This document shows positions 10,978-22,640 of a DNA stretch of 64,000 nt, one piece after another. Within the stretch, counting starts at the first letter, position 1. Each line of letters starts with the position of its first letter. A program made the translations under genes and the position numbers. Under the pieces are notes generated by a model. The model did no database searches, was not told the origin of the DNA, and saw nothing but the letters and a program-made list of their open reading frames with translations. Origin of the DNA: Enoplosus armatus. Its lineage: Eukaryota > Chordata > Actinopteri > Centrarchiformes > Enoplosidae. The stretch spans positions 24,143,492 through 24,207,491 of the forward strand of contig NC_092183.1 in assembly GCF_043641665.1 (NCBI RefSeq), written 5' to 3'.

Positions 10978-12828
10978 GGATTTTTCTCTGAAAACGAGGA
11001 TGTCTGCTGCAGCTGAAACGACCCTACGAGAACAGCGAGAGCGTCGACCAAAACAGTCAAATGTGTGGGCAGCTTAACCACGTCCTGAAACTCACTAACA
11101 TCTGCAGTTTCGTCACCACGAGCGGCCCCCTTTCATATTGTCATTTTTCTATACGTTGTTATTATAAAAAAAATATATAGATTATAGTCCTGGACTTTTT
11201 ATGCAGCCGTGCCCTCAATGCAGATGTAGATGAGACTTAAAGGCCTTACAAAATGCCCCCCCCCCCCACGTGTCTCTACGTCTCAAGGACGGCGCCCGGG
11301 GAGACGCCTGCCTACTCGCCAAAGCTGCAGGGAGACCTTTTAATGAGGAGGACGAAATCCCATCTCTGCTCGCTGCGCGTCTGCCAGACAACCTGATTAG
11401 CACAACGGGATTAGCGCAAACCCGACAGCAGTCATTAAGCGCTCGCTGTCGTGCCGCCTTGTGCCCTCACCAGAGCGGTGCCGCTCTGACAAGCGCCTGT
11501 TCAAAGTGACACGGCAAACAAATCCCACAAGGCCGCACGCGTGCTGTCGCGGTGGAGTGATGCGGTCAACAGAGCAGCGCAGGATGGGTTCCCCGCAGAC
11601 TTGCGAAGGGAGAACCGTGTCGCGTTTGACACAGCGCAGGCAGGCTCCCATAATGCATTACTGACTCGGTGTTTACAGTAGAGTAACTATGCCATGCTGC
11701 TGTGTTACTGTACTGTATCAGTGTAACTCCAGCAAATGTACTGAGCACGAAAATACCGCGTTACCGTGCTGTCCGGATATTTTGGGGATTTGCAGCCTAC
11801 AGTTCACAAGTTCATGTTTATATTCACGATACTGTGCGCATTTGGTTTTTTGCACCTTAATGATTATCTTTTATACTTTCGTTTTGTTTATATTTGCACC
11901 CTTTCCTACTTTGCACGGCAACCGCTGCACAGCAATTTCCCTCGGGGATGAATCAAGTCATACCTTATTTTAGCTTAGCTTACCCGTTACTTTTGGATTA
12001 AACATGAGTGAAAAACACACAACTTTCGTAACTTTATTCACTGATTTTGGTGCATTTTTTTTGTGCTGAAAAAAAACAAACAAAAAAAAATTGCATTTGT
12101 GCACTTTAGCAAGTCTTGTGATTGGATAAAAGTTTTTTTTTTTTATATGTTGTCTACATTCCACTTTCAGGAGCCTTAAGACAGTTCTAAAGGGCAGCAA
12201 GATGATGATTATCAGGCTTCTTTTTTACTTTTATGTAATTACGCCGTATGCTTCCCCTCAAATTTACTCAAACCCATTATCATTCTGAGATGACGCCCTG
12301 GCTTGTTTGTGCTAAGCCCAAGATGCACGGCGACGGTGCCCTTGCAAAACGGTAACACGCAGATCCCAACAGCCTACTTCCGGTGAGTCAGACTAACTCA
12401 AATAAAACAGTATGTGAGGGGAAAATCGCTGAATTGCTCACAGCTTGTGATAAAAACCAAATAAGGATAGGGCCTACAGCTGCGTTGTTCTGTTTTATAA
12501 TTCGTTTCAATTATCCCTGTCCATATTGAGTCCATCTGCAATAGCCCCAGCACTTCCTCCTCCATACAGCGTTATTTACTACTTAGCTTTAACTGGAGAC
12601 ACGGCACACAGTGAGCACCAGCTCCCAGAATCCTAATTTCACACGGAAACAAATGGAGGCAAATCGATGCTTTCTCCGTTGAGCAAACATCACTGAAATG
12701 CCCCACGAATAGCTATTTGTGTACGTTTCTTGTGGGAGGCGGATTTTGTTGATACACGTTCCTCTGCTGAGAGTCTCCCGGTTTGATATTCTGTCTGAGT
12801 TTCTATAAAGGGGGACAAAACTGGCTGG

Positions 12829-12832
<4 letters not shown>

Positions 12833-12866
<34 letters not shown>
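12833..12866. repeat. (GA)n microsatellite
   Basis: About 17 uninterrupted GA units. They produce repetitive Arg-Glu frames on the plus strand and Leu-Ser frames on the minus strand. Confidence 0.98.
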
Positions 12867-12870
<4 letters not shown>

Positions 12871-14179
12871 AGGAGAGAGTCAAAGGGCGAACAAGAGAGG
12901 TTTACACAAGTGGGGCAAGTCAAGTCAAGGTGACAGCTCAGGCAAAGGGAAACAGAGCGCACAGTGACGGGGGCAGAGGTTGGTAATGAAGCCTCAGACA
13001 GCTCTATGACCACACTGACCCATGGTGAGAAGCACAAAGTAGTATGCTCCAGCAGACGCTATACTGCAGACTGGAGTCCTCAAACGAACCAGGCCGCAAC
13101 GCGTGTCTTACGCCTGCTGTACACGAATGGAGGAGGGTGCTGCTCCAGCTTCCCCCTGCTGCATCCTATTGCCTCCCATGATCTCTAAGAAATCGATGTC
13201 TTTGTAGTTCCTATGCAATGAGTCGTACAAATAGGGATGACATCTGGTGGTGGTCTTGCACATGGCAAAATGTACAAATTGAAGTTCAAGCTCCGCCTCT
13301 TTTTTCACCTCCATGCACCACCTGGCCAATCACTGCAGTAGGCACGTTTCGTTAGATCGTCTGCGTTTGGAAACTTGGAAGAAAAAAAAATGTCAGATGC
13401 AGCTTCCCTTGATTTCCCTGCTGGAAAGAGGTTTCAGACGATCGCCGCTCCTTGTACTGCCCCCCACCCCCCCAGACACGTCAGCGATGGGATTTTTATG
13501 AGGACACCAAACCTGTCACCTGTGTGTATGTACAATATAGGTATGAACTTTCATTCAGGCATCAGGTGTAGCTAGACGGCGGGGGAAAAAAAATAGATTT
13601 TTCACCGCTACGCTGGGCACGCTACATTGTTGGGCTGGTAAAATCGGTATGGATACTTGCATGTAATAGTAAATCACGTATTAGCTATTTATTTGTTACA
13701 TTTTATAAACCCCTTTATAAAGGCTGCCTTGTCAGAAATTGGTACAGAATCAATTCAGTCTGCACGGCTACCATGGATACCAGTAGGAATAAAAGGACTT
13801 GTTGTATTTGGGAGGATTGACCATTTAAAGGGGCTATAATTTCCCATCATACCAGTATTGGTATCGCCATAGTGCCCCTGGCGCAAGGGTCTGTGCTCCC
13901 AAAATGACATCACCATGCCATGCCAAGGGCTCCGCAAGCTGTCGCAGGGCGTGGTCGTGCCCCTCTGAATTTTTGTGACTAGGCGACGCAAGTAGACTGA
14001 AACTAGACTGCCCGAGCAAGTAGGTCATTTCAAGCACCTCTACAACCCTTCCATGAGAGACCGCAGGGACAGCCACATGATTCTGAACTCATGGAGAGAG
14101 AGACTGCCACCACATTTAATAGATTAAAAACAGATATATTCTTCCTCAGCAACAACAAGGCAGGGTAGAGCGCCTCCCC

Positions 14180-14385
14180 CGTCATGTCAATGTGTCCTTG
14201 AGCAAGACATTGAACCCTAAGTTGCTCCCGATGGAGACCAGCACCTTGCACGGCAGCTCGGTCGCCATCGGCGTGTGAATGTGTGAGTGAATGGGTGAAT
14301 GAGACCTTAACTGTAAAGCACTTGATGAACCGTGATGGTTGAAAAGCGCTATATAAGTCAAGACCATTTACCATTTACAAGCTCC
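14180..14385 (+). mobile_element. SINE-like retroposon, copy 1
   Basis: The sequence contains CTTGAGCAAGACATTGAACC, then CTCCCGATGGAGACCAGCAC and a 3' part ending GAAAAGCGCTATATAAGTC. The GCGCTATATAA tail is shared with LINE 3' ends that mobilise fish SINEs. A second copy with the same order of blocks lies at 47235-47385 in a dpp7 intron. Confidence 0.65.
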
Positions 14386-15064
14386 ACTGCAGGGCGCAGC
14401 CATGTTGGTTTATGACCATCTTCCACTGGCGTTTTCGGAGAATACCGCAACGGGTCGCCCCGCTCAGCAGAAACGCCTCTCAAAGCTCGCATGGCGTCTA
14501 TGGAGGCCTGCTGTGGCCCTCTGACGCTGGTGCTGATTCATAGGAGATGGGGTTGGCATTCATGCCAACAAAATGCTGAACGTAAAAACCTCGACAGTGA
14601 CGGCAGTGAGAGCAGCAAACTGTGAGTACGTGAGAACTGCGCGTGCTGATGAGGTGAGCGCAGGTGGCGGTTGGCGGAAATGGAAGGCGACACATTCCTC
14701 CCCTGTTCAATCTGTTCGTGTAGCCCTGCAGTCACAACAGAAATAGTTGTAACGCCTCTATTAATACAAGCAGGTCAAGGTAGCTTTCCTCTTTAGCTCT
14801 GTGTCGCCGGCTTGATTGTTTTTTTTCTTTTATTATAAGCATCTGATCAAACAGCGCCTGACACGCTCACTCTCATGAATTCTGGTATTATCCCTCTTAT
14901 GTCACTTTGCCACTGTGGTTTCTTTCGAGGGATTCATATTCACGTCGGCTCTTTGCGAGGGTTCTAGATAAAGGTCTTTGCCCTTGTGCCTGCTGGTGTA
15001 TAAATAGCACAAAGTTTGGAGGCCTGATCTGTGAGCAAGCTCCTGGCTGCTGTGCTTCTTCCTG

Positions 15065-15121
15065 AATGGATGGATGGATGGATGGATGGAGGAGGAGGAG
15101 GAGGAGGATGAGGAGGAGGAG
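15065..15121. repeat. (GGAT)n(GGA)n microsatellite
   Basis: About six GGAT units pass into GGA triplets with one interruption. Confidence 0.98.
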
Positions 15122-15714
15122 AAAGAATGAGTTTTTACCTACTGTAAAATCATTTCCGTGTGTGTGTGTGTCTGTGTGTGCAAACCTACAAAAGAAACAC
15201 TCACTTGTATAACGGCGAGTTTTGCCTAGGTGTCCTGCTCTATTTCTCTCTCACACGCATCAAGTTTACTTAAAAAAACGAACAGTTACAAAATCAAAGT
15301 TTGACTTTGTTATGGGCCCAGAAAATTAGGTCAAAAATTAGGTGGGCCTGTAATTCATTCATGTTAAATTAACCGCTGGTAGTCAAGGCAGATGTCAAAA
15401 AGGGTCACGTCATAAATAAATAAAAGGCCCAATCAGGAAGCGAACGTGGGTGTCTCAGTTTCCGCCCATCCAGACTAAAACGCAATCAAAGGCAGTGTTT
15501 TCAAAACTCTCCATTTAAGGGGTTGGAAAACGCTGGACAGTGTGGGCGCCAGGCGTAAACGCAGTCGTGCGTTTTTTTAAAACGACAGCGTATTAGTTGT
15601 GAGGTAGCCTCAGTAACCACAGCGGATGTGAGAAGAACCCTGCTGAGAGCGAATACGAGTAAGGCAACCAGCTAGTGATATGTTGTCTGTCACAGGAGAG
15701 TTTTCCCACGTGCT

Positions 15715-16130
15715 TCAAGGCAGCCGCCATCACCCCCTGTTGCATCTAAACGACGACGGCTTGGACTCTCAACCGGTTTACACACAGAACCGTCAGTTCC
15801 ACGGAGGACGCCCTCTTCACTGCCCTCCGCTCAGCCCTCACACATCTTGAACATAACGACACCTACATCAGAATGCATCAGAATTTGTTGATTTCAGCTC
15901 AGCATCCTCGACACAATCTTCCCCCATGAAACGGATGAACTGCTAACTGAAGAACTACAGTCTGCAACGGAATGTTGGACTCAAAGACGGACCCCAGACA
16001 GTTTGGATTGGCGGTCGCAATTTCTCTCCACTCTAGTGCTCAACGCCAGAGCCGCCCGCCCCCCTCCCCCCTCCCCAGGGCTGTGTGCTCAGCCCCCTCT
16101 TTGTTCCTACTGTACACCCACGACTGCAAT
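15715..16130 (+). mobile_element. LINE reverse-transcriptase fragment
   Basis: The plus strand reads, with frame breaks, RSTEDALFTALRSALTHLEH, NDTYIRM, FVDFSSAFNTI-like residues and later QGCVLSPLF. These are the finger and palm blocks of a non-LTR retrotransposon RT (the S/D-xx-AFNTI and PQGCVLSPLLF motifs). C-rich insertions and stops show it is dead. Its sequence style differs from the LINE at 1477-2850. Confidence 0.7.
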
Positions 16131-17159
16131 CATTGACATGGAGAGAACTCTGTTGTGAAATCACAATGCGATCCTTTTACCTTGAAGGAATACTTCCACA
16201 TGTCCTTTCATTTAATGACAACAACTTGGGGATTTAAAGGGAGCTACATGCTGAAATGATTTCTTGAAGAATGCTAGCAGTTAGCATTAACAGCAGTTAC
16301 TTTCCAGAGTCTTGTCATCACGGTGAGGTTGCCAGGTTTGGTACCATTGTCCCTATACAGAGATCAAAACCTGTCCTCACCTGGCAACCCCTCAGCTATA
16401 GACTAATCTGGGTTGACATGTCTCGATGAGATCCCGTACACATTGATGTTTACGCTGAAATGCTGTTGAAACAATGGTTATGTACTCTCAAGGAAGCCAT
16501 ATGCGTCTGACGCCATCCATTGACAAGAGACAGAGGCCGCAATCTCCCTGTCCTTACCCCTAATGTGATGACAACTGAACCATCTCCATGACAACTGAGC
16601 AAACTCTTGCATTTTCCAAGGTCCACACTGAATATTTAAGCTCAATAATTAACATGTTTGTATGTAAAAACACTCATTTCTGCTTTTAGGAGTTTCGTGC
16701 TGGGAAAAGTTTCCTTATCCTGCCACAGCACTTCTGCGCAGCATCTCCAGCTATATGCTAATCCACCAGCTGGTCTATGCGTTGTGCCCTGTACCTCTGT
16801 ACACGCCGCCGCTATACTGAAAACCATTTCCCTGACAGTGGAACGGCGGTTGACCCATCCAATGGATAAAGGAAAGCCACTCAGTCCCCAAAAGCACTAG
16901 TGTGAAGGCTGAGAAACATAACATTGTTACATGTACATGTAGCACAATGTGTCCGCCCCTCCACAGTATGGATGTGAAAGTGCTGGGTAGTAATTAAGCC
17001 CTCGCCTTTTTACTTTACATAATAATGTGTACGGATTTGTGTACAGATTAAAAACACACAAGATACAGCGTGTTAATTAATCCTTGGATTGCCTGTTTGT
17101 CTGATGTGGTGAACAAAATAACACATCCTCAAGGTTGTCAAGGGAAAGGAGCTGTTCAG

Positions 17160-17235
17160 CTTGCCCCCCCCCCCAGTTGCTTGTGGAGGGAACCAGGGCG
17201 ACGCTAACTTCTGGGTTGGCCTACAAAAATACATC
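17160..17235. repeat. small dispersed repeat shared in inverted orientation with 27950-28075
   Basis: GAACCAGGGCGACGCTAACTT at 17191-17211 occurs as its reverse complement near 27978-27998, and the flanking bases are also related. It is preceded by a run of about ten C. It is a fragment of a dispersed, unclassified element. Confidence 0.5.
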
Positions 17236-18133
17236 CTCCCTGCAGCGCTCTATGTCACAACTTTAATTTGAACAAATTCCATAGATTGTTAGGCATCGGT
17301 GATTCAATAATACATACATATACATATTTTCTATAAAATGAATTTGATTGATTTGACAGCTTAGTAGGAACATTGTCTTTAACAAGGGCAAGAACTGGAA
17401 TATTTCGTGCATGTAAGCGTAGTCAGTGATGGGGCCTTTTGTGCGAATAAGCGACACCCATTGAAGCCCAGTGTTGCAGGGGGTTTTTGTAACATTGAAT
17501 GACATCATGTGTATTTTTTTTTTTTTTAGTTTAATTAAGTTTTCTATCACTAAACAACTTTAGAATAAGGAATAAAATTCTTGAAATTGGCCCAAGAGAG
17601 AGAGAGAGAGCTGGGTGGGTTTAGTGGGAGACAGTCATGTTGTTTGAACTCGGAATGTGGTCTCACAGTATTAACATGTTGCTGTGATACAGTTTAGAGT
17701 CTGGGGTGTTGAGATATGAAGTGTCTGTCTACATTCAGTCAGGAGTAGGTGCTACTCGACCATGACAAAGTTTTAAAAATGTCACAACTGTGGGCCTCAG
17801 TGGGTCAATGCAAAGTGTGCTGTCGTTCCAACTTGCATTCTTTTTGGTAAGTGCCCAGTAAAAAAACGTGAACCTTAGATTTTATATAAAAATCAAAAAA
17901 AAAAAAAATAATAATATGGTAAATAAGATATGAATGTATCTTCGCAAGTTTCTAAAAGCAGAGACATCAGTGCTGAAGGGCTGCTGAGATAAGACATGAT
18001 AACGGGCCTTCTGGCGGGTCCTCGCGTCTCCAAATTGGAATCATGCTTTTTACTCATAAAGGGTCTCTGCCCGCAAATTACAAAAAAAGAACATACGTGT
18101 TTTCTCACTTATCCCTTTGTGGCATGTTTATTA

Positions 18134-18577
18134 GGGGGGGGGGTCGATACAGCATAGTATCGCGATATTTTACACGGCAATATTGTGTCGATTCACTGCC
18201 GCAAGTGTCCATCTTATAAAATATGAATATTGCAAGCAAGCAAGTTATTTATAACAAGTTGCACTGTTCAAAATACACAGCGGTCCACACACATTTGTAC
18301 TCAGTTAAGCTGGACTATTCCACTCAGTTTAATTTGTTTTTATACGGCGCCAAATCACAACAAAAGTTACATATAGAGCAGGTCCACACAGAACTCTTAT
18401 ATAAATATATTATAAAGACTGTGATATACATGTCATACATTTCTGACAGTGTTGGTCAGTCTGTCTGCTGGACAGTCCCACATTTTGTAAGACGAACCGA
18501 CTGAATTTTTTAAACTGCAATATCGTCGTATCGCGATGATACCGTATACCGATAATATCAGTGATTTCCCACCCCTG
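18134..18577. mobile_element. hAT-like MITE with TATCGCGAT ends
   Basis: The left part has GTCGATACAGCATAGTATCGC followed by GATATTTT. The right part has AATATCGTCGTATCGCGATG and ends CACCCCTG, complementary to the G-rich left edge. The interior at about 18335-18400 resembles the LINE/SINE tail motif TTGTGATTTGGCGC on the minus strand, so another repeat may be nested inside. Confidence 0.6.
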
Positions 18578-19063
18578 ACGTTTATGTGCTCAGATATGCT
18601 TCCTGCAGAGGAGTCATCTCCAACATGTTACAACACTTCGCTCCATCACAGACTGCAGAATTCTGACTGCAGCGTAGGTTTACTGCGACCTCTACTATCT
18701 CATCAGGTTGTCTGTGGCCTGACAAAGAAGTTGCTGTTGTTTTGTTGGGGAGAAAAGGCCTTTATTTGTCTGTCTGCCTCTGAATATATTCATCTTGGTC
18801 CATTGTTGCTGGCGGCGCAGAGCGTTAAAGCCACAGCCAACAAGTGGTGTAGAAGAATTAATAAAAAAGCTGGGGCTGGAGGCAGCTTCCAAATTGGACC
18901 TGGGGGGAAGGGGAGGGGGGGACGCAGAGGAAGCAGCACTGTCACACATACTGTTGTGTTTTTAGGGCAACACTGCATGGCCCAGTGCCTCTGTGGTTTA
19001 ATGCATGTTCATACACTGTTTACATCTGGAGTAAAAAAAAACAAAAACACACTTGAACAGGCT

Positions 19064-19088
19064 CACACACACACACACACACACACAC
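19064..19088. repeat. (CA)n microsatellite in whrn intron 1
   Basis: On the transcribed minus strand it is (TG)n, starting about 80 nt after the exon 1 donor. Confidence 0.97.
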
Positions 19089-19167
19089 TGTCACTGAATT
19101 CTTCTTCTCGTGAGTTTGCTTGGTTTTTTTGCAAGCTGATGGTGAGGTGACATGCACAAAGTCCTAC

Positions 19168-19884
19168 CTTCACCGCCTCTATGTGAGTGACATTGTCAAA
19201 CATCATGTCGTTCACGGTCACTATCTGGTCCCCGACCCTGAGTCCCTCTCTCTCGGCCGAGGAGCCCGGCTCCACGAGGGACACGTAGATCCCCACGCCG
19301 TGCTCTGACCCGCCGCGGATGCTGAAGCCCAGACCCTCCTGGCTCCTGGAGCGCGTCAGAGTCACTCTGCGCATCTCTCCGAAGGGACTCTCGTAGTAGA
19401 GCGGCGAAGCCGGCGGCTCCGCGGCGGCGGCGGCGGAGGTGAAGCCGTCCGGGGGGCAGCCCGAGGCGAGGGGCGGCTCGTGGATGGAGCTGACATATTT
19501 CTGCAGAGTCGAGTCGCCCTCGTCCCCGAAGCCCTCCGCGCTGCCGTTGCTCGGGAGGAGGTCCGTCTTCAGGTAGAGCCCCTCGGACGTGTACTGGTCG
19601 AACAGCAGCTGGTCGGACCTCGGGATGACCAGGCGCAGCATGGGCAGCAGCTGTCGTTTGCCGGCCGTGTTGAGAATCACTTTGAGCGTCTGCACCAGGT
19701 CGAAGACGTTGCGCTTGGCGTGGTACACATTGAGACAGTGGATGAACTGCTCTCTCTCCGGGTCGCTGAGCAGCAGGTTGAGCGCGTTGTGGAGCCTCCG
19801 GACGTTCGCCGAGAGCGCGCGGCCACCCGGGCCGGCCGAGTTCGCCGATGTGTTGAGGGAAACGCGCTCCAGGTCAGCGCTCAT
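19168..19884 (-). CDS. whrn: whirlin, first coding exon (partial gene)
   Basis: The exon encodes 239 residues from the ATG at 19882-19884 to a phase-0 donor (AAG|GTAGGAC, intron from 19167). Whirlin is the PDZ scaffold of hair-cell stereocilia tips and the photoreceptor periciliary membrane, and works with usherin, ADGRV1 and myosin XVa. Seen here: N-terminal MSADLERVSLN; then the harmonin-homology domain at roughly residues 30-110 (including VRRLHNALNLLLSDPEREQF and QLLPMLRLVIPRSDQLLFDQ); a linker with an Ala run coded by GCG/GCC repeats; and PDZ1 from about residue 170, with the carboxylate-binding loop in GLGFSIRGGSEHGVGIYVS. The exon stops inside PDZ1 (DNVTHIEAVK), so the last strand, PDZ2, second HHD and PDZ3 lie left of the window or were not found. 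Fish have two copies; I cannot say which this is. Confidence 0.93.
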
Positions 19885-20090
19885 TCTACAACATAACGGG
19901 GAGTCGGAGAGCCGTACCGACCGGGCATCTGTCGGGGGCGGTGTTCGTGGTCGATCGCTCCCCAGCTCGAACGCCGAAGCGTGAGACGGGCCCGCCGCGC
20001 AACTTCAACAGGTGACCGGCGATCCGCGCGCGTAACGGCGCGTCAGCGCGAAACAAACCGTGCTCCCACGCGATGCTCTCATCCTCGCCG
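19200..20090. promoter_or_regulatory. CpG-rich island over whrn exon 1 and promoter
   Basis: GC content and CpG density rise sharply compared with both flanks, from the 3' part of the exon to about 200 bp upstream of the ATG (for example CGATCCGCGCGCGTAACGGC near 20020). The core promoter and 5' UTR of whrn on the minus strand are expected in about 19885-20100. No clear TATA box is seen. Confidence 0.65.
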
Positions 20091-22134
20091 CGCTGATTAA
20101 CGCGTAAAGGTTATTTATGTCCCGTCGCCTTTTTCTTTTAATTCTTATTCAAGCTTTCCCGCTGCATCCAAATAGTACCCGGTGATAGACCCGTGAAACC
20201 CGGCAGGTTGAAATCCCCGGAAAGCCTCTCTGGGTCACTCGCACAGAACACACACACCCTTCTCCATGTTTATTCTGACCACAGAACAAACTCCAGAGGC
20301 TTCTGCTGCACAACTGACAGGCAGCGCTGGATTGGACGCTCTCAGACCCTCCGTGTATAGGAAATGACGCAGGTGTGTGTGTGTGTGTGTGTGTGTGTGT
20401 CTGTGTGTGTCTGTGTGTGTGTGTAGCCTATGTGTTGCTTAGAAACTGACAACTCTTCTACACTCTTATTTGAATGATTATTTTTGGCAAGACATTAGCT
20501 GATGTCATACATTGTTGAGTGAAAGCAGGCAATTCATGACACTTTCCATCCAGAGCAGGTCTAGACCGACTCTTCCTGATGTTGTTCACAGAGACCCAAC
20601 AGTTCCCACCATGAGCAAGACCTTTGGAGACAGTGGCAAGGATGAAAAACTTCCTTTTAAGAGGCAGAAACCTCAAGCAGAACCTAGACTCCAGGTGGGA
20701 GGAGGAGGAGGAGGAGGAAGGGGGGGGGGGTCATCTGCTTTGCACAAGTTTAAATAAAACTCCAGGCTGTGTTCATGTGGATGCACACGGCGGTAGGTGT
20801 CCGCCTCATCAGCCTTTAAGCTGATCATGCTGCATTAACGCAGATGCCTGTCTGAGACTCCTTGTCATAACTGGAGCCCGGGGCTATTTTTAAACAGCTA
20901 TTTATAGTGCGTCCAGAGTTGTCTTCCTTCTCATGACAGTAACAAGTTCTCTCCACAATGAAAGCCCCCCCCCCCCCACCCCGAAGAGGTGTTCGGTCAA
21001 CACTGTTAAACACAAAAACCCACATACTGTACATTACCGTGTTTCCCCATCATGACAACATGTTCTCCTTGAAGCTCCTATACATAAAGTGACCTCCGCC
21101 CCCCCCCCCCCGCCCCGTGTCTTTCATTGGCAGGTTGACATTCAAACATTAGAAATAATGTATAATAGTAATTTTTTTAAAAGTAAAAACAACAAAAATA
21201 AATACTTTCTAAAGGTTTAAAGCTGCATTTTGGGTTTTTTTGGCCACTTGGGGGCAGTGTGCACACTGTAAACACAACGCTGACATATTGTCACTTTGTT
21301 TTTTTACTTGATATGGCGAACTTGTTTCAGCAAAAGCCATGGTATGAACCGCTGCTATTTTAACAGTTTTAACAGCACATTCACAGTGCCTAATGTTTGC
21401 ATGCAATGGACAGAGAGCGCTCATTTGTTTAAACTTAACATAAAATAAAGGAATGCACGGAATTATACGGCACAAAATAGGTGAATTGATTTTTTTAAAT
21501 TATTTTTTTTTATTTTCAGGCTGATTTCAGTCTTCAGTAACATGTTCGTTACCGGATAAAAAACACTCTTTGACGCGCTTTGGTCACATACACACGCGGT
21601 ATGCAAACACTCATAGGCTACGTACATACCTACACACATTATATCTCTTTATTTTCCCAGGAAAGATTTGTAAAGAAAGTTCAATTCTTTTCTTACTTTT
21701 ATTTTATTAAAAAAAAAAAGAAGAAAAAAAAAAAACCTGATTCCAACATACACAGCAATTGACACCTACAGTATGTATTCACTCTCTCTTTCAGCTCTGG
21801 TTTGGTCTCCACCAGCTCCAGAGAAAATATCTGGCTCTTTGGCTGCTAAATGCTCTGCTATGTTCACCATGCTGGACTCTGACTGTGTCCGTCTTGCTGT
21901 TTGGTGACACTCAACCAGAGCAATGACCTGAAAGATGCAAAAACGCCATGACAATGAGCTGCACAGCCGGTGATCAAATAGTCATTTGTCAGTCGAAAAC
22001 AGCGGAGGAAGATCAACATTTTTAACCATAGCCAAACTAAGTCCGATATCACCTGGAAGTTTATTTCAACTTGGTGGTGCCGAGTAACTAAAGACAGCTT
22101 CCTGGACTCTGGGAACGGTTAGCAGGCTACGCTT

Positions 22135-22640
22135 ATTTGATAACTTAGTTACTAGTTACTTTACAAATGATGATTTTTGCATACAAATCCACCAGTAGCT
22201 GATAAAATATGATATTTTGTCATGAACGAACTACCCAACAGTAAAGCAAGTGCAGCTGAACCGATAAGTCGATTAACTGATTAGTTAAAAAGTTGAAAAA
22301 GTTTTTTTTCTTTTAGAGGAAAAATGCCAAACATTTAACCAGTTTCTCAAATGTGACTATTTGCTCCATGTGTTTTTAATAACCTTCATTTATTTTGTAA
22401 TCATTTTGAACTTTCTACTGTTGGTTGGACCAAACAAGCGTTGAGAAGGTCTCGCTTTGGGCTCAGGGTAATTGTGACGGTATTCCTCACTATCAGCAGA
22501 TTAATCCTTAATGGAAATGATCATTAGTTGATAGTTCTGATTATACTTACATACTTTTACTCAAGTAACATTTTCAATGCAGGATTTATAGTATTTTATA
22601 GTGGTATTAGTACTTTTACTTAAAGGATCTGTGTTCAGTG
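22135..22640. mobile_element. abundant teleost hAT-like MITE interrupted by a second MITE
   Basis: The outer family is recognised at 22140-22250 (TTAGTTACTAGTTACTTTAC, then TTTTGCATACAAATCCACC and ACTACCCAACAGTA) and at 22540-22640 (ACTTTTACTCAAGTAACATTTTCAATGCAGG, written here in part; then TTAGTACTTTTACTTAAAGG). These are neighbouring blocks of one common fish element, also present at 52350-52560. Between them, 22255-22535 carries the CGATAAGTCGATTAACTGAT type sequence of another fish MITE family, seen again at 59985-60250. The order suggests nesting. Confidence 0.6.

Larger units (their letters stand above)
1..19167. other. long non-coding stretch, probably whrn intron 1 or beyond
   Basis: I see no convincing conserved exon here. 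The whrn first coding exon lies immediately to the right on the minus strand and ends in a splice donor, so the transcript must cross this region leftwards. No whirlin exon 2 (rest of PDZ1 and PDZ2) was recognised in any frame, which suggests intron 1 exceeds 19 kb, although a short exon could have been missed. The content is transposon relics (listed separately), microsatellites and AT-rich unique sequence. Open frames of 60-200 codons here are mostly made of repeats or have no family resemblance. Confidence 0.6.

Noticed and set aside
12690..13037. 115-codon minus-strand open frame
   Set aside because: Its core is the (GA)n tract read as Leu-Ser repeats.
18536..19150. 204-codon plus-strand open frame before whrn
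   Set aside because: It starts inside a MITE and ends in a (CA)n tract (His-Thr run). No similarity to any family.
19480..19984. 138- and 131-codon plus-strand frames opposite whrn exon 1
   Set aside because: These are antisense shadows of the GC-rich whrn exon; high GC lowers stop frequency on the other strand.
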